This document shows, one piece after another, positions 1-4,956 of a DNA stretch of 5,349 nt. Numbering within the stretch: position 1 is the stretch's first letter; each line of letters begins with the position of its first letter. The translations under genes and the position numbers were made by a program. Source of the DNA: Nitrososphaerales archaeon TH5893 (lineage in GTDB: Archaea > Thermoproteota > Nitrososphaeria > Nitrososphaerales > Nitrososphaeraceae); assembly GCA_014523685.1 (NCBI GenBank), contig JAATVT010000234.1, positions 1 to 5,349 on the forward strand, read 5' to 3'. The notes under the pieces are model-generated. The model saw only the letters and a program-made list of their open reading frames with translations, was not told the origin of the DNA and ran no database searches.

Positions 1-201
1 CTGTTTGCACGTCATGGGTCTCTTATTGATAACAGTAAAGCCTTCTTGGATTTGACTTCATTAGGTTACGACAAGTTATTAGGTGGAGGAAAAATGGGAG
101 GCGCTATCAGTATTAAAATATCGCAGTTTTCCGCGTCTGCAAAACATAAGATAGAATCAGCGGGAGGAGAGGTTTTTTCGAATGAAGACCCAACAAAGTG
201 A
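1..201 (+). CDS. rpl15: Large ribosomal subunit protein uL15 (L15), 3' end only
   Basis: This is the last 66 codons of a gene that enters from the left edge, read in frame 1 and ending at TGA 199-201. The product is uL15, a protein of the large ribosomal subunit that binds 23S rRNA. The visible C-terminal half has the family's glycine-rich stretch LLGGGKMGG, followed by the ending ISIKISQFSASAKHKIESAGGEVF. This matches the usual uL15 C-terminus, in which a 'SxxAxxKIExAGG' helix closes the protein. The identification is strengthened by secY directly downstream, the normal order in archaeal and bacterial spc-type clusters. The reading frame runs 20 nt into secY, so the two genes overlap out of frame and the secY ribosome-binding sequence lies inside this gene. 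The N-terminal part is outside the window. Confidence 0.85.
   Translation: MFARHGSLIDNSKAFLDLTSLGYDKLLGGGKMGGAISIKISQFSASAKHKIESAGGEVFSNEDPTK
162..173 (+). promoter_or_regulatory. Shine-Dalgarno sequence of secY
   Basis: The purine run GGGAGGAGAGGT lies inside the end of the uL15 gene and stops 8 nt before the secY ATG at 182. It includes GGAGG, and AGGT follows close to the start, so it complements the archaeal 16S 3' end well. It fixes the secY start and suggests that secY is translated by its own initiation although it overlaps the upstream gene. Confidence 0.75.
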
Positions 202-1612
202 AAGCATAGTCAGAAGAGGAGTAAAGGCGATCTCAAGGTATGTTCCTCAAGTAGAAAAACCGAAAAAGAAATTACAGTTATCAGAGAAATTAATTTGGTC
301 CGGAATCGCCGTATTGCTATATCTTGTGATGGGCCAGATCCCACTTTACGGGGTTACAGACGATCCTCGATTTGATTTTCTTGCCTTTGCAAGGGTAATT
401 TTCGCTGCTCAGCAAGGAACACTATTGGAACTTGGTATTGGACCTATTGTCACTGCAGGACTGTTAATGCAATTGCTGAAGGGATCGGATCTGCTAAAAC
501 TTAATTTCAAAAATCCGGATGACAGGGCTCTATTTACATCAGCTACCAAGATAGTGACGATAGTCGTAATAGTTGTTGAGGGTACATTATACGGTGTAAG
601 TGTCTACGGCAATCTCGTGGCGAGTCCTGCTTTTGTACCGATAGTAGTGGGGCAGCTAGTTGCTGCGAGTTTCGTAGTAATGATGCTAGATGAGCTTGTC
701 CAAAAAGGTTGGGGTTTAGGGTCTGGCATTAGTCTCTTTATTATGGCTGGTGTAGCTCAGGGAATAATGTGGAGTGTCTTTAGTCCGGTCCCAGCTGACG
801 ACGGTCCAGTAGGAGTCATCCCCTTCACAATTGATTCCGCGATTAATGGCGACATTGCGGATGCGTTATTCAGAGTTGGCCAACTTCCTAGCCTATTTGG
901 GCTTTTTGTGACTGCTATTGTTCTCTTGGTGCTCGTCTATATCCAAGGAATACATGTGGACATCCCCATTGTGTCTACCAAGTATAGAGGCTTTACAGCT
1001 GTTTATCCCATAAAGCTATTGTACACTTCAAACATTCCTGTCATCCTGGCTTCAGCTCTACTTGCAAACGCGATATTCATAGGTCAGATGTTGTGGGCAA
1101 ATTATAATCCTCTAAATACTAACCCCGCGTTTAATTGGATTGCACAGTTTGATCCTAGCGCTCCTCAAACGCCTACAGGGGGGTTGCTTTACTACATTAC
1201 TGCACCTAGAAGTCTAGATGTAGCTATGCAAGACCCTTTGAGAGCGGTGATATATGTGCTTTTTCTAACTACTATAGTTACGATCTTTGGAAGATTGTGG
1301 GTGGAACTTGGAGGATTATCTGCAGGTAAGGCAGCAAAGAACCTACTCGATGCTGACGTACAGGTCCCGGGTTTTAGGCGTTCCGAGGGATCGGTGGAGA
1401 CATTGTTGAATAAGTACATACCCTCGGTTACTATAGCAGGAGGCATAATAATAGGACTAGTTGCCTCTATTTCAGATGTATTGACTGTGTTTGGTACAGG
1501 AATTGGAATCTTGTTAATGGTTGACATCTTGGTGAATTATTACAATCTTCTTGTAAGGGAACAGGTGGATGTTCACATGCCAAAATTGGCGGCTCTTCTT
1601 GGAAGAAAATAG
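182..1612 (+). CDS. secY: Preprotein translocase subunit SecY (Sec61 alpha)
   Basis: SecY forms the protein-conducting channel of the cytoplasmic membrane, working with SecE and Sec61-beta in archaea. The 476-residue length is normal for archaeal SecY. Hydrophobic segments that I judge to be the ten membrane helices lie near residues 37-57, 77-99, 119-142, 150-172, 183-200, 235-255, 281-302, 350-370, 412-434 and 436-457. Both SecY family signatures are visible: LLELGIGPIVTAGLLMQLL at 80-98, and LDELVQKGWGLGSGISLF within 166-187. The segment around 60-75, between helix 1 and helix 2, is where the plug sits. The cytosolic 6/7 loop carries STKYRG (R269) and the 8/9 loop carries VPGFRR (R399, R400), the basic loops known to contact the ribosome or SRP receptor. 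The basic N-terminus (KPKKK, 26-30) is cytosolic. The ATG at 182 has a strong Shine-Dalgarno sequence at good spacing. It lies between uL15 and adkA in the operon. Confidence 0.97.
   Translation: MKTQQSESIVRRGVKAISRYVPQVEKPKKKLQLSEKLIWSGIAVLLYLVMGQIPLYGVTDDPRFDFLAFARVIFAAQQGTLLELGIGPIVTAGLLMQLLKGSDLLKLNFKNPDDRALFTSATKIVTIVVIVVEGTLYGVSVYGNLVASPAFVPIVVGQLVAASFVVMMLDELVQKGWGLGSGISLFIMAGVAQGIMWSVFSPVPADDGPVGVIPFTIDSAINGDIADALFRVGQLPSLFGLFVTAIVLLVLVYIQGIHVDIPIVSTKYRGFTAVYPIKLLYTSNIPVILASALLANAIFIGQMLWANYNPLNTNPAFNWIAQFDPSAPQTPTGGLLYYITAPRSLDVAMQDPLRAVIYVLFLTTIVTIFGRLWVELGGLSAGKAAKNLLDADVQVPGFRRSEGSVETLLNKYIPSVTIAGGIIIGLVASISDVLTVFGTGIGILLMVDILVNYYNLLVREQVDVHMPKLAALLGRK
1588..1592 (+). promoter_or_regulatory. 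Possible ribosome-binding site of adkA
   Basis: GGCGG lies 6 nt before TTG 1599, inside the last codons of secY. It is a weak match to the anti-Shine-Dalgarno sequence. It supports the TTG start over ATG 1569, whose only G-rich upstream run (AGGTGG, 1563-1568) touches the start codon and leaves no spacer. Confidence 0.35.
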
Positions 1613-2180
1613 TATAAGGGCAGTAATCTTAGGAATACCTGGGGTTGGAAAAACAACGATAATCTCTGAAGTTGAGGGTATTTTTGAAGAAAAGGGACTG
1701 AAGGCTGAAACAGCTGTATTTGGCTCACTGATGTTTGAAGAGGCAAAAAAGAAGGGACTCAAGACTAGGGACGACATGCGGAACCTTCCTATTGAAGACC
1801 AAAGGAATCTTCAGGAGGAAGCAGCCCAGAGAATAGCAGATATAAGAGAAAGGATCGTAATTATCGATACACATCTTTTCATAAGAACGTCCGAATGGTA
1901 CTACCCTGGCATACCAATGAATGTAACCAACATCATCAGGCCGACTCATTTAATACTGGTTATTGCTAACCCGCAGGAGATTTTAATGAGGCGTCAAGCA
2001 GATTCAACTAGACGGAGAGATTTATCCACTGAAGCAGAAATCCAACATGAGGTTGAAGTTTCTAGAATCATGATAGTATCATCGGCAAACATGACTGGTT
2101 CTCCGTTTACGATACTTGAAAATCAGAAGAATCAGGCTAGAAAGGTTGCCCAGGATATTGTCAGACTATTGGTGGGCTAG
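1599..2180 (+). CDS. adkA: Archaeal adenylate kinase AdkA (proposed TTG start)
   Basis: Archaeal adenylate kinase catalyses ATP + AMP = 2 ADP in the cytosol and is usually a trimer. With the TTG start the protein has 193 residues, close to the usual 190-195. The P-loop GIPGVGKTT lies at 12-20. Family segments follow in order: FGSLMFEEAKKKGL (41-54), RDDMRNLP (57-64), IDTHLFIRT (89-97) with YYPGIP (101-106), the nucleotide strand LILVIANPQEI (118-128), and the arginine-rich lid RRQADSTRRRD (131-141). The longest open frame starts at ATG 1569 and gives 203 residues, but that adds a poorly conserved MFTCQNWRLF and overlaps secY by 44 nt with no usable ribosome-binding spacing. TTG 1599 overlaps secY by 14 nt and has GGCGG 6 nt upstream. 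The function is clear; the start is an inference. It sits 4 nt before the DUF106 gene. Confidence 0.9.
   Translation: MEENSIRAVILGIPGVGKTTIISEVEGIFEEKGLKAETAVFGSLMFEEAKKKGLKTRDDMRNLPIEDQRNLQEEAAQRIADIRERIVIIDTHLFIRTSEWYYPGIPMNVTNIIRPTHLILVIANPQEILMRRQADSTRRRDLSTEAEIQHEVEVSRIMIVSSANMTGSPFTILENQKNQARKVAQDIVRLLVG
2171..2176 (+). promoter_or_regulatory. Ribosome-binding site of the DUF106 gene
   Basis: GGTGGG lies inside the last codons of adkA, 8 nt before TTG 2185. It decides the start: the first in-frame ATG (2221) has only an AT-rich sequence upstream with no purine run. Confidence 0.5.
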
Positions 2181-2184
2181 TTAG

Positions 2185-2799
2185 TTGGTAATAGACATCA
2201 ATTTCATATTTTCAGTTATTATGCAAGTGCCAGGACTAGCTCCCCATTACACTAAGAATCCTATATTTCCTGACATGGTATCGGCGATGATTGTGTCTGC
2301 CCTCATATCAATAGGGATGAATTGCGCCTTTGCAATGCTTAGAAAAAAGACTACGGATATGGGAAAAATGACCAAGGTCATGAAGGAGACCAGTGAATGG
2401 CGAAAGCAATACACGGATGCTATTAGGAAACAAGATAAGGTTAGAGTAGAAGAGCTAAAGAAAAAACAAGCCTACGTGAATAAGATGACAATGGAGATGC
2501 AACAGCAACAAATGCGTCCTATGCTAATATACATGATGCCTTCATTTTTGCTATGGATTTTTGTTTTTCCTTCTATATTTGGAGCTACCACAGCCCTTTC
2601 TCCAATTCATATTCCATTCATTATGTGTAGTGACCAGAATGTCAAGCTTGACCAGCAAGTGGACAATAGCGGCCAACCTAAGGGTGCTTGCAGTGTTCCA
2701 GGAGAAGTTTTTCTCTGGGGATGGTTTCTAATAACCTCATTTGCATTCAGCGGCATAATAGCTAAGATAACTGGGACGTCCATGCCTGGCATTACATAA
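2185..2799 (+). CDS. DUF106 family membrane protein (EMC3/TMCO1-like, YidC/Oxa1 superfamily)
   Basis: A 204-residue membrane protein whose layout fits the archaeal DUF106 family. That family is related to eukaryotic EMC3 and TMCO1 and more distantly to the YidC/Oxa1/Get1 insertases. Three hydrophobic segments lie near residues 31-52, 111-133 and 174-194. Between the first and second is a long charged, coiled-coil-like cytosolic stretch (about 53-110) rich in Lys, Glu, Gln and Met, including a run of four Gln (106-109). This order (helix, cytosolic coiled coil, two further helices) is the family hallmark. The loop between helices 2 and 3 (134-173) carries two cysteines, C148 and C169, on the predicted outer side. 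The TTG start at 2185 has GGTGGG upstream; the alternative ATG 2221 would remove 12 residues. It lies two genes after secY in the same operon, so a role in membrane protein insertion beside SecY is a reasonable inference, not shown by the sequence alone. Confidence 0.85.
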   Translation: MVIDINFIFSVIMQVPGLAPHYTKNPIFPDMVSAMIVSALISIGMNCAFAMLRKKTTDMGKMTKVMKETSEWRKQYTDAIRKQDKVRVEELKKKQAYVNKMTMEMQQQQMRPMLIYMMPSFLLWIFVFPSIFGATTALSPIHIPFIMCSDQNVKLDQQVDNSGQPKGACSVPGEVFLWGWFLITSFAFSGIIAKITGTSMPGIT

Positions 2800-2812
2800 G
2801 ATGGACTGTTAA

Positions 2813-3439
2813 ATGGTAAGTAAATCAATGGGAAGTAGGTTAAGTATAGTGATATCAGGTTGGCCCGCTGTTGGGAAGACCACGATGGCAGTTGAACTAG
2901 CGAAAAAATTTAATCTCAAGTTGTATAGTGGAGGGGATATCCTTAAGATGCTAGCGGGAGCTAAAGGATATTCAACATCTAAGGATGATTGGTGGGATAC
3001 CGGAGAGGCAAAACGGTTTATGGAAGAAAGAAAGTCAGATCCATCATTTGACAATCAGGTTGACAAGAAACTAATTCAAATAATTAAAAATGGAAACTCC
3101 GTGATAACCAGCTATACTTTGCCCTGGTTAATGAAGAAGGATGGTATCATTAAGTTTTGGTTAAAGGCTTCACAAGAGAACAGAGCGAGGAGAATGGCGA
3201 ACCGTGACAATGTTTCCTATAATAAAGCCAAGAAAGTAATACAAATAAGAGACTGGGAAAACATGAAAATCTATAAAAATCTCTATGGATTCAATTTTGG
3301 CGAAGATCTAAAAGTATTTGATTTCTGTCTTAACACCGACATCCTGAGTCTGCATTCATTAATTGAAGTTTCAAAGTCTATTATTACTTGGTTGAGTGTG
3401 GCCAAGCTCCCTGAGTATAGGAAGGGCTTGAGGAATTAG
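2813..3439 (+). CDS. cmk: Archaeal cytidylate kinase-like NMP kinase
   Basis: A 208-residue cytosolic P-loop kinase of the archaeal CMP kinase family (CMP + ATP = CDP + ADP). The Walker A motif GWPAVGKTT is at 16-24 after strand LSIVIS. The archaeal CMK segment YSGGDILKMLA follows at 38-48. Next come a Trp/Asp-rich stretch DDWWDTGEAKRF (58-69), DNQVDKKL (80-87), strand VITSYTLPWL (97-106), IKFWLKASQENRARRMANRD (113-132) and the late motif IYKNLYGFNFGEDL (153-166). The lid arginines (R124, R126, R127, R131) are present. In other archaeal CMKs I would expect an EGR-type motif near 97-106; here it reads TSYTLPW, so CMP specificity is inferred rather than seen. The protein is also longer than the usual ~180 residues, mainly at the C-terminus. 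ATG 2813 is taken as the start; ATG 2828 is possible, and neither has a strong ribosome-binding sequence. The gene follows DUF106 after 13 nt and abuts cbf5. Confidence 0.83.
   Translation: MVSKSMGSRLSIVISGWPAVGKTTMAVELAKKFNLKLYSGGDILKMLAGAKGYSTSKDDWWDTGEAKRFMEERKSDPSFDNQVDKKLIQIIKNGNSVITSYTLPWLMKKDGIIKFWLKASQENRARRMANRDNVSYNKAKKVIQIRDWENMKIYKNLYGFNFGEDLKVFDFCLNTDILSLHSLIEVSKSIITWLSVAKLPEYRKGLRN
3430..3433 (+). promoter_or_regulatory. Ribosome-binding site of cbf5
   Basis: GAGG in the last codons of cmk lies 6 nt before TTG 3440. It supports initiation at the first of two adjacent TTG codons (3440 and 3443), directly after the cmk stop codon. Confidence 0.45.
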
Positions 3440-4468
3440 TTGTTGTTTCCTCAGTTGCAAAATCTTCAGAAGATAGACGATGATGTTACAAGCGATATAT
3501 ATGGGCACATACCTGACAATCGGCCCTTGGACATCTTATTTGACTACGGGTGTATATTGCTTGACAAACCTCCTGGGCCCACCAGCCACGAGGTTGTGGC
3601 ATGGGTAAAAAGAACACTGGGATTATCCAAGATAGGCCATAGCGGAACTCTTGATCCTGGAACCACAGGTCTGTTGCCACTCGGCCTTGGAGAAGCAACT
3701 AAAGCGTTGCAGGTTTTGACATTAGGGCCTAAGGAGTATTATGCATTGGCCAGAATGCATTCATACGTATCTTCAAAAAAGATCGAACCCGTCATGAAGG
3801 AATTTACTGGGGACATTTATCAGAGGCCACCTCAACGAACTGCTGTTAGACGGGCTACGAGAATTAGAACAGTGTATTCTTTTGACCTCTTGGAGCAACA
3901 TGAGCGGCTCATACTTATGCGCATAGTATGTCAAGCAGGTACTTATGTTCGAAAAATCATATACGACTTAGGGGAGGTTCTTAGTCTAGGGGCAACAATG
4001 ATAGAACTCAGAAGAACAAGAGTCAGCTGCTTATCAGAGAAGAATGAAAGCTTTGTGAGGTTGCACCACATTCTAGATGCATTTGAAAGATACAAGGAAA
4101 GCGGGGACGAAACAAAATTACGGCAACTGATCAAGCCTATTGAATATTGTCTCCAAGGATTGCGTGCTGTCGTGGTAAGAGATACAGCTGTGGATGCACT
4201 ATGCCATGGAGCTCAATTAGCAATTCCTGGAATTACTGCTATACCCCATGATATAAGGCGCGGGGAAATAGTTGGAATATATACACTTAAAGGAGAGATT
4301 GTTGGCCTCTCAGAGGCTGTTATGACATCTGAAGACATAGCTACTAAAACTAGCGGTTTCGCTTTTATAATGAAGAGAATTATAATGAAACCAAATACAT
4401 ATCCTAGGGTTTGGCGCACTGCATCAGACTTGAAACAGAGCTCGATTGTCACTAAGCAAGCACATTAA
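3440..4468 (+). CDS. cbf5: tRNA/rRNA pseudouridine synthase Cbf5 (archaeal TruB, H/ACA RNP catalytic subunit)
   Basis: Cbf5 converts uridine to pseudouridine. In archaea it acts in the H/ACA guide RNP with Nop10, Gar1 and L7Ae on rRNA, and can make tRNA pseudouridine-55 without a guide. The 342-residue length is typical. After an N-terminal extension (1-33) of the Cbf5 type come the conserved YGCILLDKPPGPTSHEVVAW (36-55) and the catalytic motif GHSGTLDPGTTG (66-77), with D72 as the nucleophilic aspartate by family alignment. Further conserved parts are RPPQRTAVRR (129-138), GTYVRKIIYDLG (167-178, with R171) and LRRTRV (190-195). A C-terminal PUA domain spans about 242-317, ending in the family's MKRIIMKPNTYPRVW pattern (311-325). 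About 17 variable residues follow. The TTG start directly after the cmk stop codon has GAGG 6 nt upstream. It is the last gene of the operon and converges on the tRNA gene. Confidence 0.95.
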   Translation: MLFPQLQNLQKIDDDVTSDIYGHIPDNRPLDILFDYGCILLDKPPGPTSHEVVAWVKRTLGLSKIGHSGTLDPGTTGLLPLGLGEATKALQVLTLGPKEYYALARMHSYVSSKKIEPVMKEFTGDIYQRPPQRTAVRRATRIRTVYSFDLLEQHERLILMRIVCQAGTYVRKIIYDLGEVLSLGATMIELRRTRVSCLSEKNESFVRLHHILDAFERYKESGDETKLRQLIKPIEYCLQGLRAVVVRDTAVDALCHGAQLAIPGITAIPHDIRRGEIVGIYTLKGEIVGLSEAVMTSEDIATKTSGFAFIMKRIIMKPNTYPRVWRTASDLKQSSIVTKQAH

Positions 4469-4580
4469 TGAATACGGAGATACTTGACTAGATGAGTAGA
4501 TCCGTAAATAAACTGTCACAAGAGATGGTTACGATTCTGTTATTCTGGATATGAGTAAAGTTACGAATGAAGAGTAAAGG
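4469..4580. other. Non-coding spacer between convergent cbf5 and tRNA-Ser
   Basis: A 112-nt spacer with no convincing gene. It contains two copies of GAGTAAAG (4553-4560 and 4572-4579) and two of GTTACGA (4528-4534 and 4560-4566). There is no oligo-T run on the plus strand that would be a clear archaeal terminator for the operon. On the minus strand the tRNA trailer begins CCTTTACTCTTC, pyrimidine-rich but again without a long T run. CCA is not encoded after the tRNA. Confidence 0.5.
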
Positions 4581-4678
4581 CGCCGGGAGAGGGATTTGAA
4601 CCCTCGCGACCCTTGTAGGTCACAAGCTATCCGGAACTCTTTCCAGGCTTGCGCCCTTCCAGGCTAGGCGACCCCGGC
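4581..4678 (-). tRNA. tRNA-Ser(GGA) with a 12-nt intron
   Basis: Read on the minus strand, a complete class II tRNA cloverleaf folds. The acceptor GCCGGGG pairs with TCCCGGC (one G-T pair at its base), with G73 as discriminator, as expected for serine. The D stem is GCCT/GGGC with loop AGCCTGGAA, which holds G18-G19. The anticodon stem CAAGC pairs with GCTTG. Between its strands lie 19 nt; taking 12 as an intron after position 37 leaves the 7-nt loop CTGGAAA with anticodon GGA (4642-4644), reading UCC and UCU. A long variable arm, GACCT/GGGTC with loop ACAA, is followed by two unpaired bases, as in serine rather than leucine tRNAs. The T arm is GAGGG TTCAAAT CCCTC. The mature tRNA would be 86 nt before CCA addition; CCA is not encoded. 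It is transcribed toward the ribosomal-protein/secY operon, from its own TATA promoter. Confidence 0.95.
4629..4640 (-). other. tRNA intron at position 37/38
   Basis: The intron reads AGAGTTCCGGAT on the minus strand and sits at the canonical site 37/38. Bases 32-35 (CTGG) pair with CCGG of the intron, giving the 4-bp central helix (C-G, T-G, G-C, G-C). On its 3' side there is a 3-nt bulge AT^A in which the cut falls after the second base. On the 5' side AA^A should be the second bulge, but only five intron bases remain, so this bulge merges with the terminal loop. That is a relaxed bulge-helix-loop form rather than the full two-bulge motif. Cleavage by the archaeal tRNA splicing endonuclease is inferred from family knowledge. 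Confidence 0.85.
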
Positions 4679-4701
4679 AGTATTGGTTCAAGTAATCATT
4701 T

Positions 4702-4711
4702 CTATATATTA
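4702..4711 (-). promoter_or_regulatory. TATA box of the tRNA-Ser promoter
   Basis: On the minus strand, TAATATATAG is centred about 27-28 nt upstream of the tRNA 5' end (4678), the spacing expected between an archaeal TATA box and a start site at or just before the tRNA. It is preceded by GGTTGAT, in the BRE position. Confidence 0.6.
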
Positions 4712-4917
4712 ATCAACCAAAAACAACTTGAACGGAAAGCTGATAATAAGAGCGCTCATTGGCTCAACTAATGTAATTCTTAAAGTCGGCCAATCAAATC
4801 TATGGTACGAGACACTAACGCGATCTTACGATTAAATCAACCCAATCAAATAATACTATCTGCTCTACTGGAACGTCCATCCTTGTAAAATGCTAGGCTC
4901 ATGATGCCTGTAAACAG

Positions 4918-4926
4918 ATATAATAA
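4918..4926 (+). promoter_or_regulatory. Probable TATA box of the reductase gene
   Basis: ATATAATAA is centred about 35 nt before GTG 4957. A start site some 26 nt downstream of it would fall near 4948, giving a leader of only about 9 nt. Short-leader or leaderless transcripts are common for first genes in archaea. A second AT-rich candidate, CATATAG, lies at 4931-4937 but is too close to the start codon. Confidence 0.4.
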
Positions 4927-4956
4927 AAATCATATAGTCCAGATAGGTTCCCTAAT

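Larger units (their letters stand above)
4679..4956. other. AT-rich divergent intergenic region
   Basis: This 278-nt stretch separates the minus-strand tRNA-Ser from the plus-strand reductase gene and should hold both promoters. Besides the two TATA-like boxes it contains two copies of CCAATCAAAT (4790-4799 and 4842-4851), two related elements ATTAATCAACC (4708-4718) and ATTAAATCAACC (4831-4842), and an 8-nt palindrome GAGCGCTC (4750-4757). A 28-codon plus-strand frame (4802-4888) has no ribosome-binding site and looks random. I see no RNA gene or protein gene in it. Confidence 0.5.

Noticed and set aside
1192..1527. 111-codon open frame on the minus strand inside secY
   Set aside because: It is wholly antisense to a clearly coding secY, resembles no family I recognise and has no promoter or ribosome-binding context. 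The same applies to the other antisense frames across 1514-4452.
4623..4651. Class II tRNA without an intron, with an oversized anticodon loop or a pseudo-tRNA
   Set aside because: All stems are intact, the CAAGC/GCTTG stem brackets 19 nt that fit a 7-nt loop plus a 12-nt intron at 37/38, and a 4-bp central helix with a correct 3' bulge is present.
4740..4760. GAGCGCTC palindrome as an operator or attachment site
   Set aside because: An isolated 8-nt palindrome with no second copy and no mobile-element gene nearby is not enough evidence, although attachment sites are often found at tRNA 3' ends. No repeated tRNA 3' end is seen in the window.
4802..4888. 28-codon plus-strand frame starting at ATG in the intergenic region
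   Set aside because: There is no ribosome-binding sequence, no recognisable motif, and its length is within chance for AT-rich DNA. It also overlaps the repeated intergenic elements.
4901..4950. C/D-box guide RNA suggested by ATGATG near 4901
   Set aside because: The C box is imperfect and there is no CTGA D box within a sensible distance downstream, nor an internal C'/D' pair.
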